Source: Takakia lepidozioides (lineage: Eukaryota; Streptophyta; Takakiopsida; Takakiales; Takakiaceae). Taken from it: DNA of 64,000 nt. Location of the stretch: NCBI GenBank assembly GCA_030704615.1, contig CM060732.1, positions 248,001 to 312,000 on the forward strand. Direction: 5' to 3'. The translations under genes and the position numbers were made by a program. Every line of letters starts with the position of its first letter. Position 1 is the stretch's first letter. Under the pieces are notes generated by a model, which was given only the letters and a program-made list of their open reading frames with translations, searched no databases and was not told where the DNA came from. Positions 32,867 to 43,864 of the stretch are shown in pieces.

Positions 32867-33592
32867 TGTCGCGCACCTCCCTTCGGTAAGCTCCCCTTCA
32901 CGTCATAGTTACTCGCTTTGATGCGCGCGCCTGACTCCCAACCTGGCCGCCCGGGCCAACTTGGAGCTTCGGCTGCTCACCGGGACATAACGGTCCCCCT
33001 TCGCTCCCCACTAAACCCTCCACCTATTTGGGACTAGTGGAATTCCCTTTGGTAGATGGCAGTCCGGAACAGCTCCCCACTCTTTGGTCGCTTTCCAGCT
33101 CGCTCGCTTACTCACTAGATTTTGGTCACCAACGGGCTTGCACCGTTCTCGGGGTTACTACTCCCTATATATACTTCTGTAGCTGTCCGCGGGGGTTTCA
33201 CAACCAGCCATGCCATTTTATGGCGAACCACCACGAAAACCCTCGACTCCCGGTGATGAGTCGCGGTGAGTCTTGGCCCGCTCACCACGGCCCCTATGGA
33301 CCGTGATGAGTCCCAAGACTCCTCACGACTCCCAGCACGAGGTCTCCGCCCCCATGGTGAGTCCTATGTCACCCCCACTAAGTCCCGCTAAGCTACCACC
33401 ACCCCTTGTGGAGCCACCCCCACCGCAACCCGGTGTGCGGGGCTCCACCTAGTGAGCGCCTCCGCCTCCTTGAGTGCCTTGGGCACTCAAGGGTGCTTCA
33501 GCCCCCCATACCTATTGCTGCCGCTGCCCCCACCACAGGGGCAGCCCCTCATGTGTCCCGACCCCCTGCCCTCAAGGCAAAGGGCCGCGACA
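32867..33592 (-). repeat. 5' LTR of minus-strand gypsy
   Basis: 726 bp, near-identical to 26790-27514. The TATA-like box is near 33165-33175 (inverse). Confidence 0.9.
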
Positions 33593-33597
33593 CATAG

Positions 33598-33691
33598 TGG
33601 AACTGATGCATCACAGAACTCGGAGGATGAGGGGGATGAGGGGGATGAGGAAGAAGGTGGGGCAAGTTCCTCGGAGGGTGTAGGAGAGTAG
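33598..33691 (+). pseudogene. Displaced 3' end of C-terminal module gene
   Basis: Directly after the CATAG duplication, the frame TDASQNSEDEGDEGDEEEG...GVGE ends in TAG at 33689. It is the acidic tail expected after GIFE in this family (compare SDSDSGSSP at 60191 and DSDDFQDL at 59117) and is in frame with 26440-26789 once one duplication copy is removed. Confidence 0.7.
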
Positions 33692-33834
33692 TGCCCATGC
33701 CGGCTATGACAGTTAGAACACACTTGTATAGACGTGGCTTGCCACAAAATTTGCAATAAAATGTTACATTTCAAGTCCACTGGTGCCACAATCCAACTTC
33801 ACATGACCCTATTCCGTGCCTCCTAACCCTATTT

Positions 33835-33910
33835 CCGTGGACTCACAATGGTCTGCTCATGCTTTTTTTTTTTCCGCTCATGCTCATGCCGCTCATGAAA
33901 TAGCAGCCCC
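33835..33910. repeat. CATGAGC element end
   Basis: Copies of GCTCATG with a T run, ending GCTCATGAAATAGCAGCCCCCC. Inverted, it begins GGGGGGCTGCTATTTCATGAGC, the same terminus as 56108 and similar to 59504. The rest of 33692-34169 shows no gene. Confidence 0.6.
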
Positions 33911-34174
33911 CCTTGTTTGTCTAACTGTTTTAACTAATAGTCCTGGCACTTGTCAGTGCGAACGTTCATGTCTGCACCGCGAATACTGGTTGATCCACCC
34001 TCAGAAGAAACTGTCAGGAGATGTTATTTTGTCGCCGAATCCGCCATCATTGTCATACTTAGTGGATATGGAATCACACCTCCCACCTTCATGCATGTAG
34101 CTTGAAACAATACTTTCCACTTCAATGTGCGATTTCCAATCGTCAATGGACTCTGCAGATCCACTTACATGGTG

Positions 34175-34903
34175 TGTCGCGGCCCTTTGCCTTGAGGGCA
34201 AGGGGGTCGGGACACATGAGGGGTTGCCCCTGTGGTGGGGGCAGCGGCAGCGATAGGTATGGGGGGCTGAAGCACCCTTGAGTGCCCAAGGCACCCAAGG
34301 AGGCGGAGGCACTCACTAGGTGGAGCCCCGCACACCGGGTTGCGGTGGGGGTGGCTCCACAAGGGGTGGTGGTAGCTTAGCGGGACTTAGTGGGGGTGGC
34401 ATAGGACTCACCATGGGGGCGGAGACCTCGTGGTGGGAGTCGTGGGGAGTCTTGGGACTCATCACGGTCCATAGGGGCTATAGTGAGTGGCCCAAGACTC
34501 ACCGCGACTCATCACCGGGAGTCGAGGGTTTTCGTGGTGGTTCGCCATAAAATGGCATGGCTGGTTGTGAAACCCCCGCGGACAGCTACAGAAGTATATA
34601 TAAGGGGAGTAGTGACCCCGAGAACGGTGCAAGCCCGTTGGTGACCAAAACCTAGTGAGTAAGCGAGCGAGCCGGAAAGCGACCAAAGAGTGGGGAGCTG
34701 TTCCGGACTGCCATCTACCAAAGGGAATTCTCCTAGTCCCAAATAGGTGGAGGGTTTAGTGGGAAGCGAAGGGGGACCGTTATGTCCCGGTGAGCAGCCG
34801 AAGCTCCAAGTTGGCCCGGGCGGCCAGGTTGGGAGTCAGGCGCGCGCATCAAAGCGAGTAACTATGACTTGAAGGGGAGCTTATCGAAGTGAGGTGCGCG
34901 ACA
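34175..34903 (+). repeat. 5' LTR of plus-strand gypsy
   Basis: TGTCGCG...GCGCGACA. A TATA-like TATATATAAG box lies at 34595-34604 and is the likely start region of the genomic transcript. Confidence 0.9.
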
Positions 34904-34905
34904 CT

Positions 34906-34917
34906 TGGTATCAGAGC
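34906..34917 (+). promoter_or_regulatory. Primer binding site of plus-strand gypsy
   Basis: TGGTATCAGAGC, two bases after the LTR; initiator-Met tRNA type. Confidence 0.85.
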
Positions 34918-34957
34918 TTAGAGTTCAGTACGCGATCGTCCTTGGGATTGGCCTCAT

Positions 34958-35544
34958 CATGGGTCGGGCAAGCCAAAGCGAAAGCGGAACGGCCCAAAAG
35001 ATGATGATCCTGGTGAGCCCGATGGGGGCGACGTGTCACCGAAGCGGCCGTTTGAGGAAGCGACGCAGGTTTCTGAAAGCGAGGCCGCTCAAGAGCGGGA
35101 GGAATCCGCGGAGTCGGAGCCCGAGGAATCCGTGAGAGCTCCGATCGACCAACAGATGCCTCCCATGCCGGCAGCCTTTTGGGAAGGGTTGTTGGCGCAG
35201 TTTGGCGGGACGTAGAAAAAGGGGTTGAAGGCGGCTAATGCCACTTCCACTAAGGCAAAGTTTAAGGTGAAGCCTAAGGAACCCGGCACCTTCGAGGGCG
35301 TCCGAAATCGGAAGGCACTCAACACCTGGCTCCTGGAGCTAGAGCAGTACTTCCGGGTGGCCAAGTTGAGTGACGAGGATCGGGTGGAAGTGGCTCCCAC
35401 CTATTTGAGGGGCTATGCTCAACAATGGTGGCAGAAACGCTTCACGACCGAGGTCCAAGCCCGGAAACCTTGGACTGGAGTGGGTTCAAGGAATTGATGA
35501 AGAGACAGTTTGTGCCCCTCAACGCGTCCTGGCTTGCCCGGGAC
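34958..35544 (+). pseudogene. Gypsy gag, 5' part, broken
   Basis: ATG at 34958 is followed by a one-base loss relative to the minus copy, so the frame leaves gag at once. The gag frame resumes as PFEEATQVSESEAAQ (35033 on), has an in-frame TAG near 35215 and continues [18 protein letters not shown] to LNASWLARD, where the nested element begins. The rest of gag resumes at 40716. Confidence 0.85.
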
Positions 35545-35584
35545 CCGGGGGGTGCACTCTTTATAAACTGTGCGTATCACGTGC

Positions 35585-35770
35585 GTTCGTCGCCTAATAA
35601 AAAAACCCCCTGTATACGGGTCCTTGGATAATTTATACCCCCTCTGTACATACTTTTTGAAGATTATAAAATCCCCTCCTGTAAATATACAAAAATTTAC
35701 AATTTTTGAAAAGTACCCCCTTCTGTATGTATATTCTCATTTTTCATCATTAAAAATAACCCTCCAATAT
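35585..35770. repeat. Left subterminal repeats of TIR element
   Basis: Repeated variants of ACCCCCT(C)CTGTATGTATA spaced 40-60 bp apart, mirrored at 40575-40680 on the right. Confidence 0.6.
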
Positions 35771-35825
35771 GTATATGTATGTTTTTATATTATATCGAAT
35801 TTATTCATTTAAAACATAATAAAAT

Positions 35826-36299
35826 CTAACAAATTAATTTAAAAAAATATTTGCATTTGATAAAGTTGTCAAAGACTTTTCGGTCATTTGCATCAAGAAC
35901 ATATGTGTTTGACTTGACATTGTACTTTAAACATGCTAACGCGATAATGGAATCCAAATCAACCATCATGTTATTCGTCAAATCGTACGTATAGACCCCT
36001 CCTCGAATTTTTTGGTACCATGCTAACCCAATCTCCATATGAGAAGGACGCTCCAATAAATCAACAGAATCCCTACATTCTACAAACCGCTTATTGATTT
36101 TCTTCCGCATTCTTTGAACCCTGCCCAAATACCAAGTGCCTTTGGTTGCTCCGCTGTAGGTTTTCCCTGGTCTACCTTTCCTGTTTGTAGTTTGGATCGC
36201 AGTCTCCCCATCAACAAAAAATACAGCACAATCCGAACCCAATCCCAAGCTCGTGGCTTTGTTGCTGGTAGTTGGTTTGTTTTCTCGGCAAAACAACAT
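35826..36299 (-). CDS. Unrecognised 157-aa frame in TIR element
   Basis: It contains GLGSDCAVFFVDGETAIQT, KGTWYLGRVQRMRKKINKRF and YDLTNNMMVDLDSIIALACL. Composition looks like real coding sequence, and it is the only frame in the element not explained by the LINE. It could be a remnant of the element's own protein or captured sequence; I recognise no domain. Confidence 0.35.
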   Translation of the reverse strand: MLFCRENKPTTSNKATSLGLGSDCAVFFVDGETAIQTTNRKGRPGKTYSGATKGTWYLGRVQRMRKKINKRFVECRDSVDLLERPSHMEIGLAWYQKIRGGVYTYDLTNNMMVDLDSIIALACLKYNVKSNTYVLDANDRKVFDNFIKCKYFFKLIC

Positions 36300-36894
36300 C
36301 GATGCACTTCACCCCTCCCTCCACACTAACAATGCGTACATCATGCCTCTGCAGCTACTACTGTGGCTTCCAGTTGACCATCTACCCATCCAGGTTTCTT
36401 GTAGCTATCATTCCACATGGAATCATAGGTAATCTGGAGCTTGGAATCCGCCATCTGGAAATCTAGGGACGACTCTGATAATAGGGAAAAACAGGCTGAA
36501 ATGTGTTGAAGAAGGTACCTTCATTAGCAGTCCCTTGTTCTATCTATTATCTTTTTTTAGGTGCTGTCATGCTACCACCTCGGCAGCAACTTGCAAAGTC
36601 ACTCCAGAGCACCGCAGATCCACCCAACGAGCTAACCTACAGAATTCAACACATATGCTTCAGGGCTAAGTCTGATGAGAGGGAAAAACAGGCTGAAACA
36701 GGTCAAACCAGAAGGTGCCCTCAGGCTGAAATACGTTGAAGAAGGTACCTTTCATCAGCAGTGCCTTGCTTTATCAATTGCGTTGTTGCCGCTGCTGTTT
36801 CCAGTTGACCATCCACCCACATTGTCCCACCATTGACTGGGGTCAGAAAAGTGTCTCATTCCAAAGCTTCTCTTCATCTCTGTGGTGCTATTGT

Positions 36895-37565
36895 AGGGTG
36901 ACTTCAATGCCCAAGTGGGCAAAGGGCTCCATCAAGACGATATCATTGGGTCTTCTGGTGAGGACGAGCTGAATTCTAATGGCAGACGGTTAATTAACTT
37001 TCTGGAAGAGCTTCAGCTTTTGACCTTGATTAACAAGACAAGAGGTGACCAAGTGCAGTGGACTCGTGAGAAATCCCAAACTGGGGAACGTTCCATTGTG
37101 GACTATATCATAATGGACAAAAATTTGTTCCCCAGTGTGCCAATGTGTTGATCGACAGAACTGATATTGGTACCTCTGACCACTTTCTGGACTGAGATCA
37201 AAAGGTGTTTTCCCAAGGCCAGAGTAGAAGAGATTCTCAAGGACCTGGACCTGGATCCGCAAGTCTTGACCCTGCTGGATAAATCAGACTTAGAGGCTGT
37301 AGTGTCCAAAGCCATGTCTATTGCCATGAGATTGTCTGATGAAAATGAAGTTAGGCATAAAACTTCCCTGAACTTGTTTCTAGTCAGTGACATGGGGGAG
37401 GACATCTTGGATGACCTCAAGGGTCCACCCACTCTCGGCACTAGACTGAAAATTAAACTCAGGGAAGGAAGCCTACCTTTGAACATGATACAGAAGCAGA
37501 GAGGAAAGGGGGAGTGCACTCTCCCAAGTGAACCTGCATCATTCAGTTGGCAAGACTGTGTCTGA
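36895..37565 (+). pseudogene. LINE endonuclease C-terminal half fused to LINE C-terminus
   Basis: GDFNAQVGKGLHQDD, NSNGRRLINFLEELQLL and GERSIVDYIIM are the second half of a LINE endonuclease; PLTTFW marks the region before the SDH box. It then jumps to VEEILKDLDLDPQVLTLL and SLNLFLVSDMGEDILDDLKG, the far C-terminus. The whole RT is deleted. This block is in the opposite orientation to the LINE block at 38100-39908, so 37190-37560 and about 38410-38750 form an inverted repeat. Confidence 0.75.
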
Positions 37566-37614
37566 AAAATTGATCCATTTGAAGACACCACGGTGCAGCT
37601 GAGCACAGCCTGAC

Positions 37615-38067
37615 ATGACAACAATTAAACATCATACTGAGACAAGAGAAGCAGTCAAGGACACAGTCATGCATATGGCAGCAAGTGATCACCCTTCAAA
37701 CATGATTGAAAACATACATGAGGTCAAAGGCAATAAGAAATCAGCGAAGGGTACTGCAGCTAACAGTTGGACTGTCTTTAAAGACAAAGGGAAGAGAAAG
37801 AAACACTTCACTGGCAATGAGGGGAGGCTGTGGAAACGCCAAGAGGATGGCACAAATGATAGAAATAACAGGGCTGGGCAAAGGATCATGCAGGAAGAAG
37901 AAAGGGTATGTCAGCATGGAAAGGACGTGCGGCTCATTCCAACAGAAAGGGGAACATTCGTGCAGTTAAGTACAACAACCAATTGCCCTTCAATTATGGC
38001 TGGAATTTTCCAAAAGGCGAGGGATGATAAGGATGAGATTGTACTCATAAGACGTTGTTTGCCGTAG
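37615..38067 (+). CDS. Unrecognised 150-aa frame in TIR element
   Basis: Lysine-rich frame (KGNKKSAKGTAANSWTVFK, KGKRKKHFTGNEGR) running into the part shared with window position 1. It may be the basic N-terminal (ORF1-like) region of the LINE in plus orientation, but no domain is visible. Could be non-coding. Confidence 0.25.
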   Translation: MTTIKHHTETREAVKDTVMHMAASDHPSNMIENIHEVKGNKKSAKGTAANSWTVFKDKGKRKKHFTGNEGRLWKRQEDGTNDRNNRAGQRIMQEEERVCQHGKDVRLIPTERGTFVQLSTTTNCPSIMAGIFQKARDDKDEIVLIRRCLP

Positions 38068-38099
38068 CCTTGTGGCCATTGACCCCGCGCCCAGTTTCA

Positions 38100-39319
38100 G
38101 TGGGAACAAAAGGAACAGGGCTGACGTTGGTAGTAAGACTTACCATCGTATAAGGAATTAATCCGGGTTTTCCAGATATCCTCTAGAAAACCCTTCACAC
38201 AAGCATCAATCTGCTGTGTGTGATTTGCCCAAAAACTAGGCCTCAGGAGGGCCTGGGCTTTTGGCTCAGCCTCGAGACTTTCAAAGTTGGTAAACAGGGG
38301 TACAGGCACAATTCCCTTGATAGAATTGAAGAGAGCCTCTCTTTGGTGAGAGAACCCGGACAGCGTATCAGAAAATGAATACTGTCTTCAGATTGCCCAC
38401 ACAACGGACAATTGCACTCTCCCTTTCCTCTTTGCTTCTGTTTGCTGTTCAAAGGTAGGCTTCCTGCCCTGAGTTTAAATTTCAGTCTAGTGCCGAGAGT
38501 GGGTAGACCCTTGAGGTCATCCAAGATGTCCACCCCCATGTCACTGACTAGAAACAAGTTCAGGGAAGTTCTCTGCCTAACTTCATTTTCATCAGACAAT
38601 CTCATGGCAACAGACATGGCCTCAGACACTACAGCCTCTAAGGCAGATTTATCCAGCAGGGTCAAGACTTGCGGATCCAGGTCTTGGTCCTTGAGAATCT
38701 TTTCTACTCTCTTCTGCCAGGACTTAGCTTGTTTGACAGGGCGGTCCTGTTTCCCAGATATAGAGTCAATCAACTTAGGATATCTGGTGTTGGGCATATG
38801 TTGCAGCTGACCCCACCATCTGACCTTGAATTCATCTCGTCGGGAGCTTAAGGATGGAATGCCAAACTCACCCCGAACAGCCACATTGGCTGTTTTGGAG
38901 CATGCTGACATACACTCCTTAAGCACCCCCACTTGAATGGATTCTAGAGACTTAGCCTGGTTGGAGTTATCAACCCATATAGCAGATCCGTACTCCAAGG
39001 CAGGTCTAATAACGCGACAAAGCATGGTTTTCTTAACCTCAGAGATGACCCCTCTCTAGTGGAAAAATTTAGTGAGCCCCAGAGCTTTGCCCTTGCCAGT
39101 TTGAACAACTTTCCGGATATGTGCATCCCAATTACAATTGGAGGAAAACTCAACGCCCAGGTAAGTGTAGGAAGGGAGGACCGGGATCTCTTGGCTACCC
39201 CACTGGCACTTAAGATCACTTCCTCCCTCTCCTCTGTCGTTGAATGCTACCACTGCACATTTGCTGACATTAGCCTCTAGCCCCCAAAGATCAAAGTATC
39301 TCTTTGCGCAATTAATCAA
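38100..39319 (-). pseudogene. LINE reverse transcriptase thumb to C-terminal zinc tail
   Basis: YLGVEFSS at its start, ALEYGSAIWVDNS, LDPQVLTLLDKSALEAVV, NEVRQRTSLNLFLVSDMG, then CPLCGQSEDSIHFLIRCPG, the zinc-binding tail seen in plant LINEs. A stop near 39058 and a frame change separate 39319-39056 from 39025-38243. The palm domain is missing, exactly as in 41-865. Confidence 0.8.
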
Positions 39320-39361
39320 CTCCTGAGTGTGATGCCACGGTAGTTCCCCGGTTCTTCTCTG

Positions 39362-39908
39362 TCACCCTTCTTGTATAGACTGACAATGACCCCCTGTCGC
39401 CAGCGAAAGGGGATCATTTTCAGTCTTCCAGATAAGGTTAAAGAGGAGAACTAGGGCCTCTATCATGGGATCGCCACCGTGCTTGATAAGCTCGTTGACA
39501 ATACCATCAGGCCCACCAGCTTTATATCCATTTAAATGTTCAATTGCTTCCACAATCTCAGAAGAACTAATGGGAGCGTTATAAGCCATTGAAATATACT
39601 CCAGTTCATCAGGGCTGTTTTGAATCATAGGAACAATTTTTCCAACTGCGTCCCTCCATTCAGCAGAAGATCCCCCATTTATAACCATTGACATCTCCAA
39701 CCAGTTTATCCGAAGTTTCCCATGTTTCTTGCCCAGCACAGATATGAATATCATTAGTCCGAAGGACTTGTCCCACTTCGAGTTGTTTCCTTTGGTTAGT
39801 AAGCCCTGAGAAGTTGAAAGTGGCCAGCCGCAAGCCAGCCCTTTGCATGTGAATTGTTTGTCGTCTAGGTAGCTTGGGATTGCTCCTGGACGCCCAACCG
39901 TTTTGCAA
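39362..39908 (-). pseudogene. LINE endonuclease start fused to RT start
   Basis: LRLATFNFSGL and QETWETS of the endonuclease run into SSAEWRDAVGKIVPMIQNS and GYKAGGPDGI of RT, because about 695 bp (1218-1913 in copy 1) are deleted. The deletion is specific to this copy. Confidence 0.75.
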
Positions 39909-40496
39909 AGGGGGGACAGTTACCCCATGTGTAGATTTTGCTCGTCTTGTGTAAACTCTTGAGTACCAAATCCTTCATATTCAGGACGTTCAGGTTCTGT
40001 ACACTTAGGGGCATCTTGTCCCTCTGGCTATTTGGATTCAATAAGGATGAGAATAGGCCTGATACAGTGAGTACAACCATTGTGTCACGCCAATCATTAT
40101 TAGGAAAGAAAATAGGCCTAATGTGCTCATAACCTCTGATGACTGGGAATCTTGATGCCCATGTCCTCCTGTCATTGCTGCACAACAATCCGCCACCACA
40201 CCCGCATATCATCACCGATCAGCCCAGGCCTGCCCCACATTCCCGCGCACTTACTTCATCCCCTTCGATTCCTGCCCTCTACATACATCACAACCTCAAA
40301 CCTTCTCCCAAGTCAGTGCCCTCGCCACATTGTCCTACCATGCCCTATGGAGAGGAGGGGAGAGGAGGAAAAAGAGAAAGCCCGCGGAAGGGAAGGCGGA
40401 CGCGGGAGAGGAGGAGAAAGAAAAGAGAAAGCCGTGGGAGGTCAAGGGAGAAAGATCGTGGAGCGAAAAAAAAAAAAAAAAACAAACATACAAAAC

Positions 40497-40563
40497 GACG
40501 ATTCCACGATTCAATCCCGGGATGCATCGCGGCGGAATCGCCATTCTTACCACTACACTATCC
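40497..40563 (-). repeat. tRNA-like sequence (copy 2)
   Basis: Minus strand TAGTGTAGTGGTAAG (A-box-like) and GGGATTGAATC (B-box-like), then a T run opposite the A run at 40467-40484. Same as 2758-2829. Confidence 0.35.
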
Positions 40564-40715
40564 CTAAAAACTCAACAACCCCCTCCTGTAAAATTATATT
40601 TAAGGTGTTTTAAACCCCCCTCTGTATGTATAATGTTGTACATGGGGGGGTTTAAAATACCCCCTCCTGTGCACGCACGTGGCTGGTACATTTAATGAGG
40701 AGTGCACCCCCCAGG

Positions 40716-41360
40716 GCCCGGGACAAGATGAGGAATTTGAAGCAAACAGATGACATTCGGGGGTATGTCCAGGCTTTCAATGTGCTGTTGCTCGAAGTCG
40801 CAGACATGGCAGAACCAGAAATGGTCTTCAACTTTGTGGCGGGACTGGCCCCATGGGCCAGGCGGAAGTTGGAGGAGAAGCCACCCAAGACTTTGAACGA
40901 GGCAATTGAGAGGGCTGAATGTTTCTCGGATGTCCCTAGGGGTGAGAGACAAGGCTGTACGGAGCTGAACCACAAGAAGACCCGGCGGGAAGGTGACTCC
41001 TCCCGACCGGAAAAGAAGTGGGATAGACCACGCGGCGACAATGGCACGTGGAAATCGAAGGGAGGGCCTTCACACGTCAAGGCGGCACCCGGTGCTTCGA
41101 AAGGAAAAGCGGGTGGAGCGGCTTATGGCGGACAGAAGGCGACCTTTGATGGAGTGTGTTTCAATTGCGGGGAGCCCGGGCACATGGCCAAGAAGTGCAC
41201 AAAACCTCGACAATTGAACATGACTCGGGCAACCACGGAGCTGTCGGAAGATACCATCAGTCGCTTGGTGGAAGCGGTGGTCGCCAGGACTTGCAAGGTA
41301 GGCAACTATTCTTGTGAGTTGTATCAGGAAACTGGCGCCCTGCGTAAAGGGAGTTAGTTA
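40716..41360 (+). pseudogene. Gypsy gag 3' part with zinc knuckle
   Basis: [20 protein letters not shown], then an intact knuckle CFNCGEPGHMAKKC at about 41158-41200. A TAG replaces CAG before LLFVDG at 41357-41359, cutting gag from pol. Confidence 0.85.
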
Positions 41361-42641
41361 TTGTTCGTGGATGGGATAATATCCGGAACTAACGTGTCGT
41401 TGTTGGTGGACACAGGAGCGTCGCACTCCTTCATGACGCCGGCGGCAGCGCGAAAGTTGGGACTCCCGACAAGTGACGTGGGGGCCTCTATTGAGGTGCG
41501 TTCTGCCAAAGGAGAACCACAGTTGGCGACAAGGTTGGCGTTTGATGTTCCTCTTCAACTGGGGAGTTGGGAGGGACGTGAGAACTTCACCATCTGCGAG
41601 ATCGATGGAGTGGATCTCATTTTGGGGATGACCTTTTTGAGCAAATCCGGAGCGGTCATAGATGGCCGCAAGAGAGTAGTCACGCTGCCATGTGGGAATG
41701 GTGGCGAGGTTTTACGAGTGTCGGAAACGCCCAAATCCATGGGAGGGCGAATAAACCTTCTGTCAGCAAAGGAGTGGGCCGTGGAGGAGGCACACGAGCC
41801 CCAATTTTTGCTTTACATTACAGAAGTGACAGGAGAAGGCGATGGGGAGCCGAGCCCAGATTGGATCAAGGGGATTTTGGAGAAATACCAGGATGTGATG
41901 CCGGAGGATTTACCAAGCGGCTTGCCACCGCGAAGAGGAGTTGACCACAAGATTGAGGTGATACCGGGATCGGAACTGCCTGCAAAGGCGCCCTACCGGT
42001 TGAGCCACAGAGAGTTGGTCGAGCTGAAGACTCACCTCAAGGATCTAATGTCAAAGGGTTATATCCGGCCGAGTAAGTCACCTTACGGAGCCCCGGTGCT
42101 ATTTGCAGACAAGAAGGTTGGGACGCTGCGGATGTGTGTCGATTACAGGGCTCTGAATAAGGTGACTATCAAAAACCGGTACCCTTTGCCAAGGATCGAC
42201 GACCTCTTCGATCGGTTGGCAGGAGCGAAGTATTTCAGCCGGATCGACTTGCGCTCCGGCTATCATCAAATTCGGGTGGCGGAAGGAGATGAGGAGAAGA
42301 CCGCGTGCAGGACAAGGTATGGTTCATATGAGTTCTTGGTGATGCCTTTTGGGCTCACCAATGCACCAGCGACATTTAGCACGCTGATGAACAGCCTTTT
42401 CCAGGAGTGGTTGGATGACTTTGTGATCGTGTACATCGACGACATCTTGGTGTACTCGAAAACAAAGGAAGAACACCTGGAGCACCTAAAAAGGGTGTTC
42501 CAAAAATTGCGAGAAGGGAAGCTGTATGCCAAAGCTTCAAAGTGCGAATTCGGGGTCACAAAAGTGGAGTTCCTGGGGCATGTGATTACACAGGATGGGA
42601 TCAAAATGGATGACAGAAAGGTGAGGGCGATCTTGGACTAG
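41361..42641 (+). pseudogene. Gypsy protease and reverse transcriptase (plus copy)
   Basis: Protease [14 protein letters not shown] with [20 protein letters not shown] and [12 protein letters not shown], all intact. It ends at ILD with TAG where the minus copy has TGG. Downstream EPPTSVPGVRSF continues the frame. Confidence 0.88.
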
Positions 42642-42665
42642 GAGCCTCCGACTTCGGTCCCGGGA

Positions 42666-43814
42666 GTGCGATCCTTCATAGGACTCGCCTCCTATTACCG
42701 GAAGTATGTGAGAAATTTCGCCAAGATCGCGGGGCCGCTGTCGGACCTTCTGTGTAAATCCAAAGTCTGGGAATGGAATACATTTTGTGGCCAAGCTTTT
42801 GCTGAATTGAAGCAGCGGATGGCGGAAGCTCCAGTCTTGAAAATCCCGGAGTTCGATCGTCCATTTGAGATTCATACAGATGCGTCGGACTTCGCGATTG
42901 GGGGTGTACTTATGCAAGATGGACGTCCAGTGGCTTACGAAAGTAAGAAACTGAATGAAGTGGAGCGACGGTGGCCGACGCACGAAAAAGAGATGTAGGC
43001 GGTGGTGCATTGCCTCGAGCTTTGGCGCCACTATGTTGGTTCCAACCCAATGAAGGTGTTCACGGACAATGTCACGGTGAAGTATTTTGCCACGCAGCCC
43101 AAGTTGTCCCCAAAACAACTTAGGTGGCAAGATACTTTGGCGGTGTTCGACGTGGATATCCAGTACAAACCGGGACGAGATAACGTGGTGGCCGATGCTT
43201 TAAGTAGAAAGCAGCAGCTCTTGTTGGTGTACAAGGGCGAGACGGCGCTCCAAAGGAAGATCCGGAAGGCTTGCCGGAAGGATGAGCTGGCAAAGTCCGC
43301 GATGCAGGACTTGAGGATGGGGGGTAAATCGCAGTTCCACTTGCAAAATGGACTGCTCCGGTATAAGCAAAAACGCCTCTACGTGCCGAAGGGAGGGATC
43401 AGAGATAGCCTCTTGAGAGAATGCCATGATAGCCCGCTTGCGGGCCACGACGGAGCCAAGCGCACTGCGTCACTCTTGAAGAAAGAGTATTTCTGGCCCA
43501 AACTGAGGGAGGAGGCAGAGGAGTATGTCAAGACATACACCACATGCCAACAAAACCGGAGCGAGTACAAAAAGCAAGCGGGGCTGTTACAACCCTTGCC
43601 AATTCCAGAGGGGACTTGGAAAAGCGTCTCGATGGATTTCATGACTGCTATGCCGCTGTCAAAAGGATTCGATGCAATCATGGTGGTGGTGGATAGGTTC
43701 AGTAAAATGGGCCATTTCATCCCCACCAAGGAGACGGCAACGGCGCAGGAGACAGGGCGACTTTACTTCGCCCACGTCTTAAAACATCATGGAGTCCCGA
43801 AGGATATTGTCTAG
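42666..43814 (+). pseudogene. Gypsy RNase H and integrase N-terminal part (plus copy)
   Basis: RNase H (HTDASDFAIGG, VFTDN) has a TAG after EKEM (AAG in the minus copy). The integrase zinc domain has CHDSPLAGHDG but KTYTTCQ, so the third zinc ligand Cys is Tyr. The frame is lost after KDIV by a one-base deletion. Confidence 0.85.
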
Positions 43815-43864
43815 ACCGCGATCCAAAGTTTACGAGTAAATTTTGGAGGGCACTTTGGAAGAAG

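Larger units (their letters stand above)
26790..33592 (-). mobile_element. Chromodomain Ty3/gypsy LTR retrotransposon (minus strand)
   Basis: LTRs 26790-27514 and 32867-33592 (725 and 726 bp, near-identical, TGTCGCG...CGCGACA) flank gag-pol. The 5-bp duplication CATAG is at 26785-26789 and 33593-33597. The primer site is at 32853-32864. Internal order gag, protease, RT, RNase H, integrase, chromodomain. The copy is nearly complete but has a stop and a 1-nt deletion in the zinc knuckle, a frameshift after RT and a deletion at the end of the chromodomain. Confidence 0.95.
35545..40715. mobile_element. Full-length TIR DNA element carrying LINE fragments (copy 2), in gypsy gag
   Basis: The left end is CCGGGGGGTGCACTC; the inverted right end is CCTGGGGGGTGCACTC. 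The 9-bp duplication GCCCGGGAC is at 35536-35544 and 40716-40724, and removing one copy rebuilds gag exactly ([10 protein letters not shown] as in the minus-strand copy). Subterminal CCCCCTCCTGTA motifs lie at both ends. Contents: a 157-aa unrecognised frame, LINE endonuclease and C-terminal pieces on the plus strand, a larger LINE block on the minus strand, and a tRNA-like sequence. Duplication length is compatible with hAT or Mutator types; the superfamily is not settled. Confidence 0.85.
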
